A stretch of DNA of 64,000 nucleotides. Origin: Salvator merianae (Eukaryota > Chordata > Lepidosauria > Squamata > Teiidae). A program made the translations under genes and the position numbers. Location of the stretch: contig QVOM02000025.1 of NCBI GenBank assembly GCA_003586115.2, forward strand, positions 48,286,444 through 48,350,443, given 5' to 3'. Under the pieces are notes generated by a model, which saw only the letters and a program-made list of their open reading frames with translations, was not told where the DNA came from and ran no database searches. Below, in pieces: positions 33,548-45,799 of the stretch. Numbering within the stretch: position 1 is the first letter of the stretch; each line of letters starts with the position of its first letter.

Positions 33548-33780
33548 CACATGTGGTGGGACTGTCCCAAAATTAAATGATTCTGGGTGTGAGGGCTGTG
33601 AAGGCAATATGGGGTCTTGTGAGGAGGATTATTGGAGTTCAGAGCAATATACAGAGTGCATTTCAACTTGTGCAAAAAGAAGAATGTGCACAGCTAAGCA
33701 TGAAGCGCTGAGAACTAATAGGTAAGATGAATTTAATAGCAGAAGTTAGCTTTGAAGCCTTGAAGTAGAGAAAGCTCTTT
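33548..33780 (+). mobile_element. L1-like ORF2 C-terminal fragment
   Basis: The first codons give HMWWDCPKIK.FW, which matches the conserved H.WW.CP…FW signature near the C-terminus of L1-clade ORF2. In shifted frames RRIIGVQSNIQSAFQLVQKEECA follows. It is short and broken by stops and frameshifts. Confidence 0.55.
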
Positions 33781-34362
33781 GTTCTAGCTTGACTTGTTAC
33801 CAGCTTATCTGAGGCCCTAATGTATCCAGTTAGTGATATTATGCTTTCTTTATATTTTTAAATGTAATTGGTCAAGAGTTTAATATGTATGCCTGAATCA
33901 CATCTATTATGATTTGGTCATTTTGTATTATTCTATATGAACTTTGTTTTGATAACCGAAAGGCATGGCTCCTTTGTTTTTGATTAATGGCACAGTTGCC
34001 TTAGTGCACTAGTAAACAATAAAGCTGCAGCTTTGCCTTGAATTTTGTTTGGTCCCATTGATTTCTACAACATGGGTACATATTAAAAATGAAATTCAAA
34101 AATTGTTAGGAAAGCAGTTTTAATTCAAACCAATATTAGGATTTCTATTTACAGAAGAAGAAAAGAAAGTAAAAACAAAAACAAAAAAACAAAAAGCTCA
34201 GAACAAGCACAACAATGGAAGTCTGCAGAACATATTATGAATGAATTATTAGAAATACTTATGGATGAATACATATAGTATAAACATTGTAAAATATTGG
34301 GGAGTTGTAACAGTGATAAGTTTTGGTTTGTTTGGGATCCAGTGCTTAAATCCATATATGCA

Positions 34363-34402
<40 letters not shown>

Positions 34403-34438
34403 CCTCTCTCTGTCTCTCTCTCTCTCTATATATATATA
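34363..34438 (+). repeat. (CT)n(AT)n compound microsatellite
   Basis: CT units with few interruptions pass into a short TA run. Ser-Leu and Arg-Glu frames across it are artefacts. Confidence 0.97.
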
Positions 34439-35052
34439 AATACAATACTATCAGATTAACAAATGCAAAACAGAAATATTAAACTGTAAAAAAATGAAGT
34501 CATGTAGAACTGCATATATGGAATTCTCCTTTAGATAATTATCTGCTTATTTGTAAATGTGACTGTATTAATATCTACAAAATGTATTTTTTATATAAAT
34601 TGTTTTACTCAAATTAAAAAAAAATAACAGTGCAAACCTCTTTAAATGACTTTAAAGGATGACTTGTGATTACCACTATACTATGGAAGGGAGGGTTGGA
34701 AGGAAAGTATTAAAATGTAATTATAACAAAAACTACTATAAGTACTATGAATGTATTTAATAAACCTATTTACCATCAAAGTTTTCTTCCAACATGCATT
34801 AAACTCAGGTCGTTTGACATTAGTACCATTTCTAGAGAAACTGGAAAGAATGCTGGGCTCAGGAAAATTTTGATAAAATATCACTGGCTTTCTTGTTCAG
34901 TAATATCTCAAAATATTGAAATAAATTATTGAAATAAATTATTTATATCTCTACCAAAAGTTAGCTGCCAGTTTGACTAATTGATTAAGTTACAGGGTGA
35001 CACTTCATGGTTCTTAAGGATGAATGGGTAGCACAGTTTATGCTGACACAAC

Positions 35053-35103
35053 ACTTAAGAAGAAGAAGGAGGAGGAGGAGGAGGAGGAGGAGGAGGAGGA
35101 GGA
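35053..35103 (+). repeat. (AGG)n microsatellite
   Basis: AAG triplets pass into about thirteen uninterrupted AGG/GGA units. Confidence 0.97.
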
Positions 35104-35208
35104 AGTGTGGAATGTTTAGCACTGTCTGTTCAATAAGGAATTTTATTCTTGCATGTTAATTGTCAGCTTGTCCATTGTGCTACCATCTTGTTCACTTTGA
35201 CATACATA

Positions 35209-35660
35209 GGACATTTTTACATTTTTCACCTTAGAACAGGATATCTATCTGTTCTAAGGTGGAGTTGAGCCTGCAGTGTGGACACTGTGCTGTGAGGCCC
35301 TAGAGTGGAACACCAGCAGAATACCAGCATTTGCACTGCAAATGCTGGTATCCTGCTCCTGATCCTCACCATGGTAGTGTCCAGGAAGCATCTGGCCACT
35401 GTCATGGTGACCAGCAGCACCATAGATTGTACAACTGCATGCAGGAATAATTGTGCAATTGTGCAGGTGCAGCCATAACACACCACATGGCCATGCATTT
35501 GCCCTCAAAGCACATGTGAACACACTTTACCAGGAGCAGGCTAGCTGCTCCCAGTCAAGTTGTGGAGTACAATTTAGTGCTCCACAGCCAGTCATGATTG
35601 GGAGCAGCTAACACAGGCTGTCACACTGTACAGATACATTTGTCTAGTGAGAGTGCAGCC
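35209..35660. mobile_element. Family-A MITE
   Basis: The left end carries GGACATTTTTACATTTTTCA and CCTTAGAACAGGATA, the second forming a small terminal hairpin with the nearby CTGTTCTAAGG. The CTCACCATGG and GTCATGGTGACCAGCAGCAC blocks, the GGAGCAGGCTAGCTGCTCCC hairpin and GTGGAGTACAATTTAGTGCTC follow. The right end is eroded, closing near GTGCAGCC at 35653-35660. Confidence 0.7.
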
Positions 35661-37499
35661 TTCTCTAACCCACCTTTTCTAGTGCAGAATGTTTAGGAGA
35701 GAAGGAGGGGAAGACTGGTGTGTGAACAATTCCACCTTGAAGCCTTCTCTAAGCTGCCTCAGAGGTGCTTCATAGATTTTATTTTATTTTTTAACTGTGT
35801 CTGATCACAGCCTGCCTGTGGGAATCAAACAGGAAATGTTGTGGCTTATATAGACTACCCAGTGCTGTGCTCTTTGTCATCATTTATAAATAAACACTTG
35901 CTAGAATGGCTAACGACAGTGCTCTAGAAAGTGATTCTGATGATAATGTGGTCACTATCACAGCATAAAAAGTACTTGGACCAGTCAGCCATTATTTTAA
36001 ATTATGAGATTGCATAGCAATTAATGAAAAGTCCAAATCTATAGTTGCATCATCCCTCTTGTGCAGACCCAAAGCATGAAATCACATAAAATTCATTTTA
36101 CTGTTTTACTGTTAGATAAGGCAATATTTCAGCAAATATTTGCTCCAAAATTATCATACCGTATAAGTATGTAGATGACATTTAACCCATAATTTAGAGA
36201 ACTGTTCACAATCTCTAGCTTCATTTTTGTGACTCAAGCTTGCATTTTTATTTGCTGCAACATGTTTTTCTCCTCCTATGTATGATGTTCAGGAGATGTT
36301 ATTGCAATTTCATGGCTCCCAGGTGTAATATTAGTACACAGCTTTGTATAAAGGCTTTAACTAGGAAACATCATACATTCCTTTCTCTTGTCAGTATAGA
36401 TTTTCTGTATTTATATACAAGCCTTTGGAGAATGTTAGAGTACTTTAGTGTCAAAATAAGCTATGCTCAATGACAAAATTTACTACCATAAGCATGTATC
36501 AACCTGGTGTTGATTTTTAAAAAAGTAAAAACAATATTTCTTTTACATCTAAATGCAGGGTTTTTTTTTTTCTCTAACCAGATCCATGCAAGTCATATTG
36601 GCTAGTATTAGCACTAGACTTTTCACTCCGAACGAACCAAAATACTGCTGCTGTTTATGTTACATTTGTCTTAATTAGATTACCAATTATGGTGGCAATG
36701 TTTTCCAATGGCAGAAGTCTATACAGAGACATTTTCAACCAAGGTAATCTGAAAAGTTGCAAAGATTTAAACTCAGCAATTGTACCTGAACATTCAAAAT
36801 CAATTCTGACAAATGCAACATGATGCCTAAATGTGCTTGTCCTTTATTAGTCAAAACAATGACTTTTCCTCCGTTTCCAACTTACCTGACCTATACTAGT
36901 ATGAGGAAGGCCACTCTGTACTGGAATACACAATCTATTCCAAGCTGAGACAGATTGTTCCTGGTGTGGAATAAGACTATCTACATTCAGAGCCAGCATG
37001 GTGGGGCTCTGAATCTTCCAAAAGCCAGCAATGAAAGTTTCTGGTCTTCAGAGCTTCCAGGAGGGGCATTTCATCACACACTTTGTTGTGTTTCTGAAAT
37101 GGGTCCCTCATGGTCTACTAGACCACAGAGACATGTCATCTTCATGGTTCTGTTGCCCAGTATACCATCGCCTATTACACCTGTAGACATCAACATTAAG
37201 GTCTACCAGGAAACCAGCCTAGGATGCTGTTTTGGGCACTCTAATCCTTTCTGTGCTCCATCCCAGTGTGTGAAAGGATGGTCCCTAGGCCCTTTTCTAT
37301 ACTCCATTGACAGTGCATTCAGAAAGGGCCACAGATGTTCAAGTGTGGCTGGTAATTTTAACGGATATCTTTTGAGTGCTTGTCTTAATTCAGTTCTAGT
37401 TTTCAGCTTCAGATTTGCAAACATAAGTATATTAGAAATGCTCTTTCCAAAGGTAGGGCTGCTATAGGGATTATTACTTTTGTTGCAAATGTACAATTA
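35661..37499. other. Anonymous DNA with a low-copy repeat
   Basis: No gene found. The block 37185-37300 (TCTACCAGGAAACCAGCC… TTTTGGGCACTCTAATC) is related to 54395-54470 (TCTACTGGTGAATCAGGC… TTTTGGGCACCCTAGTC) at roughly 70% by eye, so this is an unclassified interspersed repeat. The 170-codon frame over it (36955-37467) is not conserved in the other copy. Confidence 0.4.
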
Positions 37500-37700
37500 C
37501 TAAAGATAATTTGTATTTTTATCCTGCCCTATATCTGAAGGTCGAGATGGGTAACAGTAACATAAAACAAAATATAAAATGAACACATTAAAAATAATAA
37601 GATACCAAAATAATGACTGAATGTGGGGAGGGGAAGATGTTTCCTTATATCACAAGGGCACAAGTGTGATTTTGACAGTTTTCTGAATGTATTAACTCAA
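37500..37700 (-). repeat. Antisense LINE-tail repeat
   Basis: Shares with 23515 and 59725 the blocks ATCCTGCCCTATATCTGAAG, GTCGAGATGGGTAACA, an A-rich AATAATAAG stretch, and GTGGGGAGGGGAAGATG followed by TTTCCT. Confidence 0.55.
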
Positions 37701-37794
37701 AGTTGACACACTGAATATTCAATAAATTTTGTGTAAGACATTGCCATATGCTAAAGGGACAGGGAAGTACTGTATTTCCTGCCATGTTAGAGTC

Positions 37795-37850
<56 letters not shown>

Positions 37851-37909
37851 AAAATCTCCTAAGATCATCCCGAGTCCTATTTTAAAATCATCATCATCAT
37901 CATCATCCT
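37795..37909 (+). repeat. (ATT)n and (ATC)n microsatellites
   Basis: About eighteen uninterrupted ATT units (37795-37849), then after about 38 bp a run of (ATC) units (37886-37909). Confidence 0.97.
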
Positions 37910-38409
37910 ATTTTTCATTGCACAATTATAGATGCATATTATATACCAGTGCATCTTACATGGCAAGAAATATGGTACCTTGATAATGGGCTAAATATGC
38001 TCCTCCAGCTCTGTCTATCATTCTAGATTCCCAGTAGGCACATCTGTTCTACATAGTAATTTGCCATGTTGTGCAACTGACCTAAATCTTTTCTGTCTAC
38101 CTTAAAAGCATCCTGGAACTCTGATGCTTACAGAAGATCAGATGCCTCTGGCTTTAATGTGGCTGGAATTTTGGCTACAATAACAGTTTAATTCATTGCT
38201 TCATCTTTTGCCCCTAGATGGATGCCCTTAAGATAATCTAGCTGAAGAAAATTCCACATTAATACAATTAGCTTCACTGCTTTTTTTTTTTTTTTTTTTT
38301 TTTTTAATGAAAAGGAGGTATTACAATCAACTAGGAAAGGTTTGTAATTCCTCCAGTTGTGCTCTGATCTACCCCTTTTCTGATCATGCACTGACCCGCC
38401 CCAGGACTA
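37910..38409. other. Anonymous DNA with a T25 tract
   Basis: No gene found. An uninterrupted run of 25 T lies at 38281-38305, possibly the antisense tail of a retroposon I cannot identify. Confidence 0.4.
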
Positions 38410-38662
38410 CCAGTGACTCAGATTAAGGGGCTCCTTAATCAGGATCTGGATCACATTCTGTCTTCTGTACACAGAGTGGATCATCAGGAGCAGTGGCGTA
38501 GCTACATCTTCCGCCACCCGGGGCGGACCAAACGGCGGCAGCTGAGGAGGGCGCCCCGCCCCGCCCTGCAGGACGCCCCGCCCAGTGACTCAGATTAAGG
38601 GGCTCCTTAATCAGGATCTGGATCACATTCTGTCTTCTGTACACAGAGTGGATCATCAGGAG
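38410..38662. repeat. 81-bp flank duplication around a truncated hAT copy
   Basis: An 81-bp segment at 38410-38490 is repeated, base for base as far as I can read, at 38582-38662. Between the two lies only the first 91 bp of the GC-rich hAT element. After the second copy the sequence simply continues (ATGGAGGTGGG), so the second copy is in the place of the missing 3' part of the element. Confidence 0.88.
38491..38581 (+). mobile_element. GC-rich hAT element, 5' fragment
   Basis: Starts exactly at the terminal repeat CAGTGGCGTAGCTACATC and matches 52984 and 3269 for about 90 bp (CCACCCGGGGCGGACCAAAC, GGCGGCAGCTGAG), then stops at GACGCCCCGCC. The 3' three-quarters and the right terminal repeat are absent. 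The left flank is the 81-bp unit that recurs on the right. Confidence 0.92.
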
Positions 38663-38815
38663 ATGGAGGTGGGTGGCCTCACTGATCTGCTCCACAAGAC
38701 CTAGAAGTGTACTACATGGACATTTAATCCCGATTAAGGGTCCATGCAGAAAGGTCCTAACTCCTATCCCATAGAACATGTGTTAAGTAGAGCTGTCTTC
38801 TGGATCCTTTAAAAT

Positions 38816-38849
<34 letters not shown>

Positions 38850-39479
38850 TTGTGCAATCAGGTAATGGAAGGAATATGAGATGCCCTGATTAATCAGAAT
38901 AATCAGTGGACCAGCGGGCTTGATTAGGAACATGCGAGGCATGCAGATGCATGTCTCCTGTGTTTGGGACTATTAGGGGTGTTTTCAGTGGCATTTAAAA
39001 ATGTGCAGCTGAAAAGCATGCTCCAGAGCCCCATGGCTAGCAAATTTTGTTTCCAGACTTTGGAGGCATGGGGTTGTGGCCACAAAACTCACATGAGCTT
39101 CACAGATACACTGTGATCTGATCTGAATTAGTGCCCATAGTGCAGATAGTGCTGATCCAGACCATGCCTTCCCACAATCTGGATCAGTGGTCTGGGCTAA
39201 TCAGGACTTACTGATCCAGATCTACTTCAGGTAAGTTCATAAATTGCCTTAGACATCCATTAGTACCAACTCTCAGACTAGCATGAATATCAGAATGTAG
39301 CTTGATCAGCAGCTTAAGATGTTTGCTGATGATTTCCAAAACCTTCAGACTTGGAAATAAAATATTGGTTCAGCCTGAAAACAAAATCCATTAAAACCTT
39401 GAACTCTCTCTTCCCAACAATTCTATAGAAAAGTTCTGTAGAACTGGTTCAGCACATCTCTAGTTTGGAGACAGTAATG
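38663..39479. other. Anonymous DNA, possible small DNA element
   Basis: No gene recognised. The region 38410-39240 has repeated GATTAAGG, AATCAGGATCTGGATCA and CTGATCCAGA motifs in both orientations and a GGTCCATGCAGAAAGGTCC block near 38738, suggesting an unclassified inverted-repeat element into which the hAT fragment landed. Confidence 0.35.
38815..38849 (+). repeat. (AAC)n microsatellite
   Basis: About eleven uninterrupted AAC units. Confidence 0.97.
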
Positions 39480-39990
39480 GGCTAAACTGGGGCAAATAAA
39501 TTTAAACTGAATCCAGACACGATGGAGGTATTGTGTGTTACAAGGCTTCAGATGCACAATTTAGACAGTTATTCTGTTCTTGATGGGGCTGTTTTTTTTC
39601 TTGGAATGGACAGGTACTAAATTTGTGGGTACTCCTGGAGTCTCCACTGACACTTGAAGTTCAGGTGAAGAAGGTGGCCAGAAGTGCTTGCTTGCAGTTT
39701 TGGCTAGTTCATCAGATATGCCCCTTTCTGAACAGAGACAGTTTGGCCACATTATTTCATGCCCTCATACTTTCCAGACTGAAATATGGGCCTGTTCATT
39801 GAAAAGGCTATCCTCCCCTCCTGAACACTGTAAAATTAATTTTAATATTTTGTAACTGAAATTTATGTGTGATTTTAACCAGCTTTATTTCTGTTTTTAA
39901 CTTGTTTGTTTTACTTTTATAACTTGAAACCCACACTGAGTCCTTAGGTATAGGAAGGGATTTAAATGTCAATAAATACATAAATAAGCA
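39480..39990 (+). mobile_element. L2 LINE: RT C-terminal and 3' tail fragment
   Basis: Translation gives FKLNPDTMEVLCV followed by LDSYSVLDGAVFF and, in shifted frames, ICGYSWSLH and VWPHYFMPSYFP. This parallels the L2 series LNPDKTEVL, VLDG, LGVLLD and HALV.SRLDYCN. It ends in a tail with AACTTGAAACCCACACTGAG and TCCTTAGG, then AATAAATACATAAATAAG, like the L2 GCCGCCCTGAGTCC…AATAAATAAATA ending. Stops and deletions throughout make it dead. Confidence 0.7.
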
Positions 39991-41049
39991 TCCAACGAAT
40001 GGAGCATCATCCTTTGTGAGAAAGTGCTAAAATATTTAATACTAATGAGGAAACAAACTAGGAGACTCTGGAAATAGGATCTATTTTCAGAGAGGTACCA
40101 AAAGACTTCGGAATTTTTTTGCCCCTAAATCCTCAAAAGAAAACTCATTTGTATGCAGAAAAAAACCTAAGCTTAATCTAGGCTGATTCAGAACTTGTCC
40201 AGTATAGCATTCAAAACCAGAGTTAATGGCTTTGTATTGATACATTAGGTCTGAGACCTAATAGTTTTGCAAGTCACCATGACAAAGATCCTTCTTTTTT
40301 ACCATCTCTATTTCTCACACACTTGAACAATCTTTCTGTGTGATGTTTGTTTATTACTTTTGTCTGATGAATAGACCAATTCTCAACTGTTTTAATCTTC
40401 TGAAGCAATTCTACTGTAAGTCTCTAAATCTCCGGATGAATATCTACCATGGTAGCTACCATGAAGAAAACATCAGTTAACCCTCTGACTCATGCAGCAT
40501 GCCCCTGAGTACCTTCTTTTGTTTCTTCTGGGTTCTATTAATTTTGGAACGAACAGCAAACATCTGTTTTCATCCTCTTCCTTTTCCTTCTTTTTGTGTA
40601 AATAATGCTGGTCTAAATGAAGAGACTTTAACATATCTTCCCAAAACAGTTGTCTGCAAAGATATAAAGCACGATGTATCATGTCTGTAATTGGCCATGT
40701 CATGAGTACTGAGTGATATCTCAGCTGATTAGCATATGTATGCCATGCACATGCAGAACATAAATGAGTACCTGCTGCATCCAGGAGGAGTGAGCTCTGC
40801 CATCAGAACCCCAAGAACTGTGTCTGCTGCCACTGCTGCCCACAGACTCTGGCCTGCACTCCCAGAGGGGAATAAGGCCAAGTCTAAACTCAGAAGTTTC
40901 TTAGTAACTTCCTGCTCTGAGACTTTCCATCTGCTGATACGAGGGAAACAGCTTTAGACCTGATGATACCATCTTTTTAAAAAAGTCTTCTAAATTAATT
41001 TGTATTTTGGTAATTTTTTTTTTGTTTCAATTAATAATGTACTTTCATT
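39991..41049. other. Anonymous DNA
   Basis: No recognised gene or element. Confidence 0.4.
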
Positions 41050-41175
41050 ATTATTCTTTATGTAATAATATTATTATTTTGTATTGTACTTTATTGTTAT
41101 ATTTTCTTTTCTTGAAAACTGCCTTGAGCATTTTATTTTGGAAAGACAGTACCCAAATAAACTGAATGGATGGAT
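41050..41175 (+). repeat. L2-like LINE 3' tail
   Basis: A TTGTATTGTACTTTATTGTTA stretch, then AAAACTGCCTTGAGCATTTT, then AAAGACAGTACCCAAATAAA and a short GGATGGATG run. This is the layout of L2-type tails (ACTGCCTTGAGCC…GG.GGTATATAAATAAA). Confidence 0.5.
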
Positions 41176-43963
41176 GAACTTCAGGATATATAGATAATTT
41201 AGGAGGAGTCTTATTTGACTGTTTTCTGCAAACAGAACAAGTCATAGTCAATCCTCCTATGTCATATTCATTTTGAAGTCATAGAGCATGGTTTGTATAT
41301 ATTGGTTGTGTGAATCCAAGTTAAACAAGGGATTATTGAATTTCTGTCACAAAAAAATGCTTATACAGTAGTAGAATTATTGACTTAATCACAAAATGCA
41401 AAATGGCTGTACTTTATAACACTTAGGGCATCATTAGACTCTGCATCTCCCTTCTGACATATTAACCTTGTAATTATGGAAATATAGTCACATTGGAAGG
41501 AACAGTAAAATAAGGGGGCTTTAAAAAACTTGAAGTTGGTTCACAATATGGAGTGTTTGTAATATTTCTAAAACAGATAAAAAGGAGGAGGACAATCAAG
41601 TCCTTAACAGACTTTTTATCATTGTTTACCTGCTATCTCCTTTGTCCTTGTGTTTTTAGTGCTCTTAGCTACTAGAGATGGCAAACAAAGCTCAAACCAT
41701 GAAGACCCGTTGATACTGTAGATGCAAACACTGATTGAGCAAGTACTTGAACACTCAGGTTTCCTCTACTACTTGCCAGCATTTGACAGTATCTACATTT
41801 GCCAGAGATATTTTGTTGGTGGAGCATGTCTGAAGTGTTCTGTAGTGAGTGTGCAGGACAATAGGTCAACTGCTGCTACACACCAGCCACCTGGAGTCAG
41901 GCTGCTGATTATACAATTACCAAGGTGACTTCCAGTGAGTTAGTAGGTCATATGGGTGACCACAAACACTCACTATTCATTGGAAGTGGTGCAAATGAGA
42001 GCAGAGTTCCAGTCTCCTGCTTATCCCATGGCTTCCCTGGGTTGGGGGAGAATGCAGTTGTAGTAGTCAAGACAGTTTACTCTCTTCCTAACTCCCTGAG
42101 ATTGACAAATGCAAGGTAAATGGGCTGATTACCAATGTGCATGTGCTATATGGTCTTGAATACAGATAAGTAACTGAACTATATGTGAGGAAGAACAAGA
42201 TTATTATTTTTTTAAGTACACATGTGTTGACCTGGAAGAGGAGGAGCATTTAAATTTTATTCTGATTTTGTACAAGTTGCTGATCTTTTTATTCATTCAT
42301 TCATTCATTTCAAACTTTTCTGTACTTCTTCCTGTAAAAGCAGTTTCAGGCAGGGGTTGTGAGACCCGCCCCAGAGCCATCTTCCCAGTACTTCCTAACC
42401 TGCCATGTCACTGCTTGTGTGAGGCCCTGTGTGTCTTCTTCCTTGTAGCTTTTTGTGTTATCCCTTTCTCACAGCAGGAGGAGGCATCAGTGTTGGTGGC
42501 TACCAGAAACAGTGAGGACTGCAGCAAGAGTGTTGGCCACATGAAGGAAGGCAGCACCAGAAATAGCAGAGAAAGGGCCTTTAATTGGAATGTTTTCATT
42601 CCACACAAGGAGGCAGAAGCCAGCAGTTGGTGGGATTTGCCCTGTAAAGCAGAGCACAGTGAGAGAAGCTCCCCTCCAAATGGTGGCAGTGGCTGCTTCC
42701 TCCTTCTCCTTGTGGGTGCCTTGACAAATTCTTATCTGGTGGAGCTATCCCAAGGGCACTGCAGGTGGTGACATCTGGAGGCAGGATGCTGTCCGGGGCT
42801 ACAGAGTCTCTGAGTTACCATAGACAGAGAAGCAGCAGCAGCATCACTACAAAAAGCACTACTGTTTGGTTCAGCAACAACTGCCTCCTTCGATACCTCA
42901 TTTTCCTGTGGAAGGCTCTCCAGTCCCTTCACTGCTGTTCTTACTCCTGACAGTCAATAATGACAGAACCTCATTTGTGTGAAATTGCCCATAGGTTACA
43001 AAACACCACATGACATAAGTCTCTTTTTTGTACATTTGTTGCCAATTTTTTTCACTCCTTTCCTAACTACAACAGTGTTATTCTAATTTCTTTCTCTTTG
43101 AAAACTTTCCATCTTGTCTTCCAACTCCATTCCATGTGTATTAATGTGAAAGAGAAAGAGAGAAATAATGCCCACAACATCAGACATTGCGTGGAGAGGG
43201 AAAGGGAAATCCTCCCTCTGTTCATGCAGGAAAGTACAGATACCACCCTCAATAGTCCTCTTGCATGATCACACCTTGAAAATATAACCATTCTAAAGAG
43301 TAGAAACAGTCTCAGTGTTGGGATAATCCAAACACCAGATAGACTGGTTTGGAAAGCACAGCATGGAAAAAAATTAGGACATTTTGGGGTGTGATTCCAG
43401 GGAAGTTGGAACTGTCTGAGACCTTCTTAAACATCAGGTGTGACCACAACCTAAAACAATTGATTGTGTTATCTTTCTTTCAAACATGTCATTCTACTGT
43501 TCACATTTTTTGTCTGACTTCTTCCTTTTGTATTTTCTTTTCATCCTATTCTCTTGGTTATTTTTCTTTAATCTGCTGCACTTCTTTCCAGTTTCCAGGC
43601 ATAGCTGCCAAGTAATGCCAGCTGCTGCACAATGCTTAGAGTGCAGGCACCCCAGTCTGGAGCCATTTTCTCAACACTGTTCTCTATATTGATCTATTTA
43701 GCAAGAATCATTCAGCCGGCAGGGAATCCCCAGTCACCTACACTGTCTCTTGGAGAGGTCTCAAAAATCCTCTCACCGCTGCTGCCCCAGGTTTCCTTTT
43801 TTAACATGAAAAAAACCACCTTATGTTGAGTGCTTAAGAGGTAGTTTCACTCTTGTCATAACTCAAATCCCTTAGCAAGCCTGAATTTCCTGGGTAAGCT
43901 GAAAATAAGTGAAAGTTAAAAAAAAAAAAAAAAAAAGGCTCAACAAAGACCTAGTGGTAGAAT

Positions 43964-43989
43964 CATCATCATCATCATCATCATCATCG
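43964..43989 (+). repeat. (ATC)n microsatellite
   Basis: About eight ATC units following a poly(A) tract at 43919-43937. Confidence 0.95.
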
Positions 43990-44518
43990 GAGATTTAAGG
44001 CATTTTACAGCCTAACATATCTATTTGGGTATTAGTTCTCATGGACTAAACTCATTTTATCAAATGCTTCATTTTCTAGTCAGATTGCACTTTTCAGAAG
44101 AAAATGTTGTATTTCACATACACGTATGCCTGTGTAGAGTGTTGTTGGCTTTTAAAAGCAGCACTGCTTAGACAGAGACATTTCACCTTCCATATTGTGT
44201 TTCTTCAAGTTTTCAATAGGCCAATAAAGTATGGTCAATGGCTGCACCTACACAGGGAGCAGAATGTGCCAAATAGAAGCTCCAGGAGCACAGAACACAT
44301 ACATCTGAGGTGGCTGTGGATCTGAGATGCTCCTCAAAGGGCACTTGTGAGATTTTAAAGGATTTGTATTGATCTTTTATGTCTATCAATAGTCAGTTTT
44401 ACCTATTCTGATCAGCTCACTAGGGCCAATTATTATATTTCAAGTTGATCAACAGTCATCACTATTACATGTGGGGTCTAATTATATGTTTGTTCAGAAG
44501 AAAGCTGCATTTGGAATT

Positions 44519-44597
44519 TATATCTATCTATATATCTCTCTGTGTGTATGTATATATATAAATATGTGTGTGTGCACACACACACACACACACACAT
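44519..44597 (+). repeat. TATC/TG/CA compound microsatellite
   Basis: A mixed run of ATCTAT, GTGTGTAT, TATATA and then (CA)n. Confidence 0.9.
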
Positions 44598-45119
44598 TTT
44601 CTTGGGAAGCAAGTTCATACAGCATTATTATTATTCTGTCTGTATAAGCAGTGCATACAAAGCTGCTAAGAAGATTATGTATAACACCTTATATCTGCCA
44701 TAAAATGGCTCAAATGGAGCTTATGTTATTGCTAAATGACTTGTAAAAAGAAATATTTAACAAAGTTCAGGTTATGATATGTAAAGCCCTCTAGTACAAA
44801 TGAAACTCAAATATAACAAGTAAGTTTCACCAGACAATGAATCAATAGTTATGCCTTCATTGGAATCCTAAATGTAATATCATACAAACATAGTACTTTA
44901 TTTTTGATTGCTGTAATTACTTTATTCATTTTATGACTGCAATGCTAACAAATATGCTAACAAACAATGTGCATAGCAGTGTAACTTACCTCTGTGCAAT
45001 TTAAAGTGGAACCTCAAAGTTGTAGTATTATCACCAAACCACATTTGCTAATGTAGAAGCATATACCCACTGTATTTATTGCAACAGCAAGCTGTTTGGT
45101 CTGCCCTCATTGTAGCAGA

Positions 45120-45476
45120 TAGGGGTGTGCAAATTTTGATTCATATTCAAAAACTCATTCAAATATTCATTTTTGCAAATTTTCGCATCAAAACAAAAAT
45201 GACTTTTTTCTCACTTACGGATTTTTGATGGAAAACGAAAAAGCCTATTTTGCAAAAATGCGATTCTTCAAATATTTGCATTTTTTTTTCACTTTTTTGC
45301 TATGTTTAAACCATGAAAGTGGCATTTTCAATGGAAAAACAAATGGGAAAAATGCGAAAATGAAGGCGAAAAATACATTTTTCAATAACGGAATTCGCTG
45401 ACAAATCAAAAATTCAGATTTTTGATTAAAAAATGAATCAAAAATTATTATTTTTTTTTTTTTGTGCACATCCCTA
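45120..45476. mobile_element. Non-autonomous hAT element with exact 8-bp TSD
   Basis: The ends TAGGGGTGTGCAAA and TTTGTGCACATCCCTA are inverted repeats, flanked by the identical octamer GTAGCAGA at 45112-45119 and 45477-45484. The 357-bp body is strongly AT-rich, with T-rich and A-rich halves that can pair with each other and islands of TTTTCGCAT / ATGCGAAAA. No coding capacity. The element at 51560 has the same body. This copy anchors the family's hAT assignment. Confidence 0.9.
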
Positions 45477-45799
45477 GTAGCAGAAACTGTAGCATTTATG
45501 GGCAGTGTCCAACTGATGTTACAATTGCCTTTATCTATAGATCTTTCTGAAGTTGTTTGTTATCCTGGAACAAGCATCTTCCTAGTATGTTTTGTCCATA
45601 ATCTCTGTCCAGAATTGTTCCAAGTGTCCCTATCCTGGATTAGCTGTAGATTTATTCAAAGAGGTCTTCAACTGCCCCAAGCCATTTTATTCCATGTCTG
45701 TCTTTGGTGCTTCTGAATGGATTAAGAACAAGGAAAATGCCAAAGTCCCGTCTTTGAAGTATCTTTGAAGCTTCGAAACCTTTGCATGGAGGTAGGCAC

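Larger units (their letters stand above)
33781..35208. other. Anonymous AT-rich DNA with microsatellites
   Basis: No gene found. Microsatellites inside it are listed separately. ATTGAAATAAATT is tandemly duplicated at about 34914-34940. Confidence 0.4.
41176..45111. other. Anonymous DNA with microsatellites
   Basis: About 3.9 kb with no supported gene. The 167-codon plus-strand frame at 42268-42771 has no domain signature, and its region is moderately GC-rich. An (ATTC)n run is at about 42291-42308 and poly(A) at 43919-43937. Confidence 0.45.

Noticed and set aside
36955..37467. 170-codon frame
   Set aside because: Overlaps an interspersed repeat whose other copy (54395) does not keep the frame, and no motif is seen.
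42268..42771. 167-codon frame with a hydrophobic start
   Set aside because: Cysteine-rich, low-complexity composition, no domain, no splice context, no conservation evidence.
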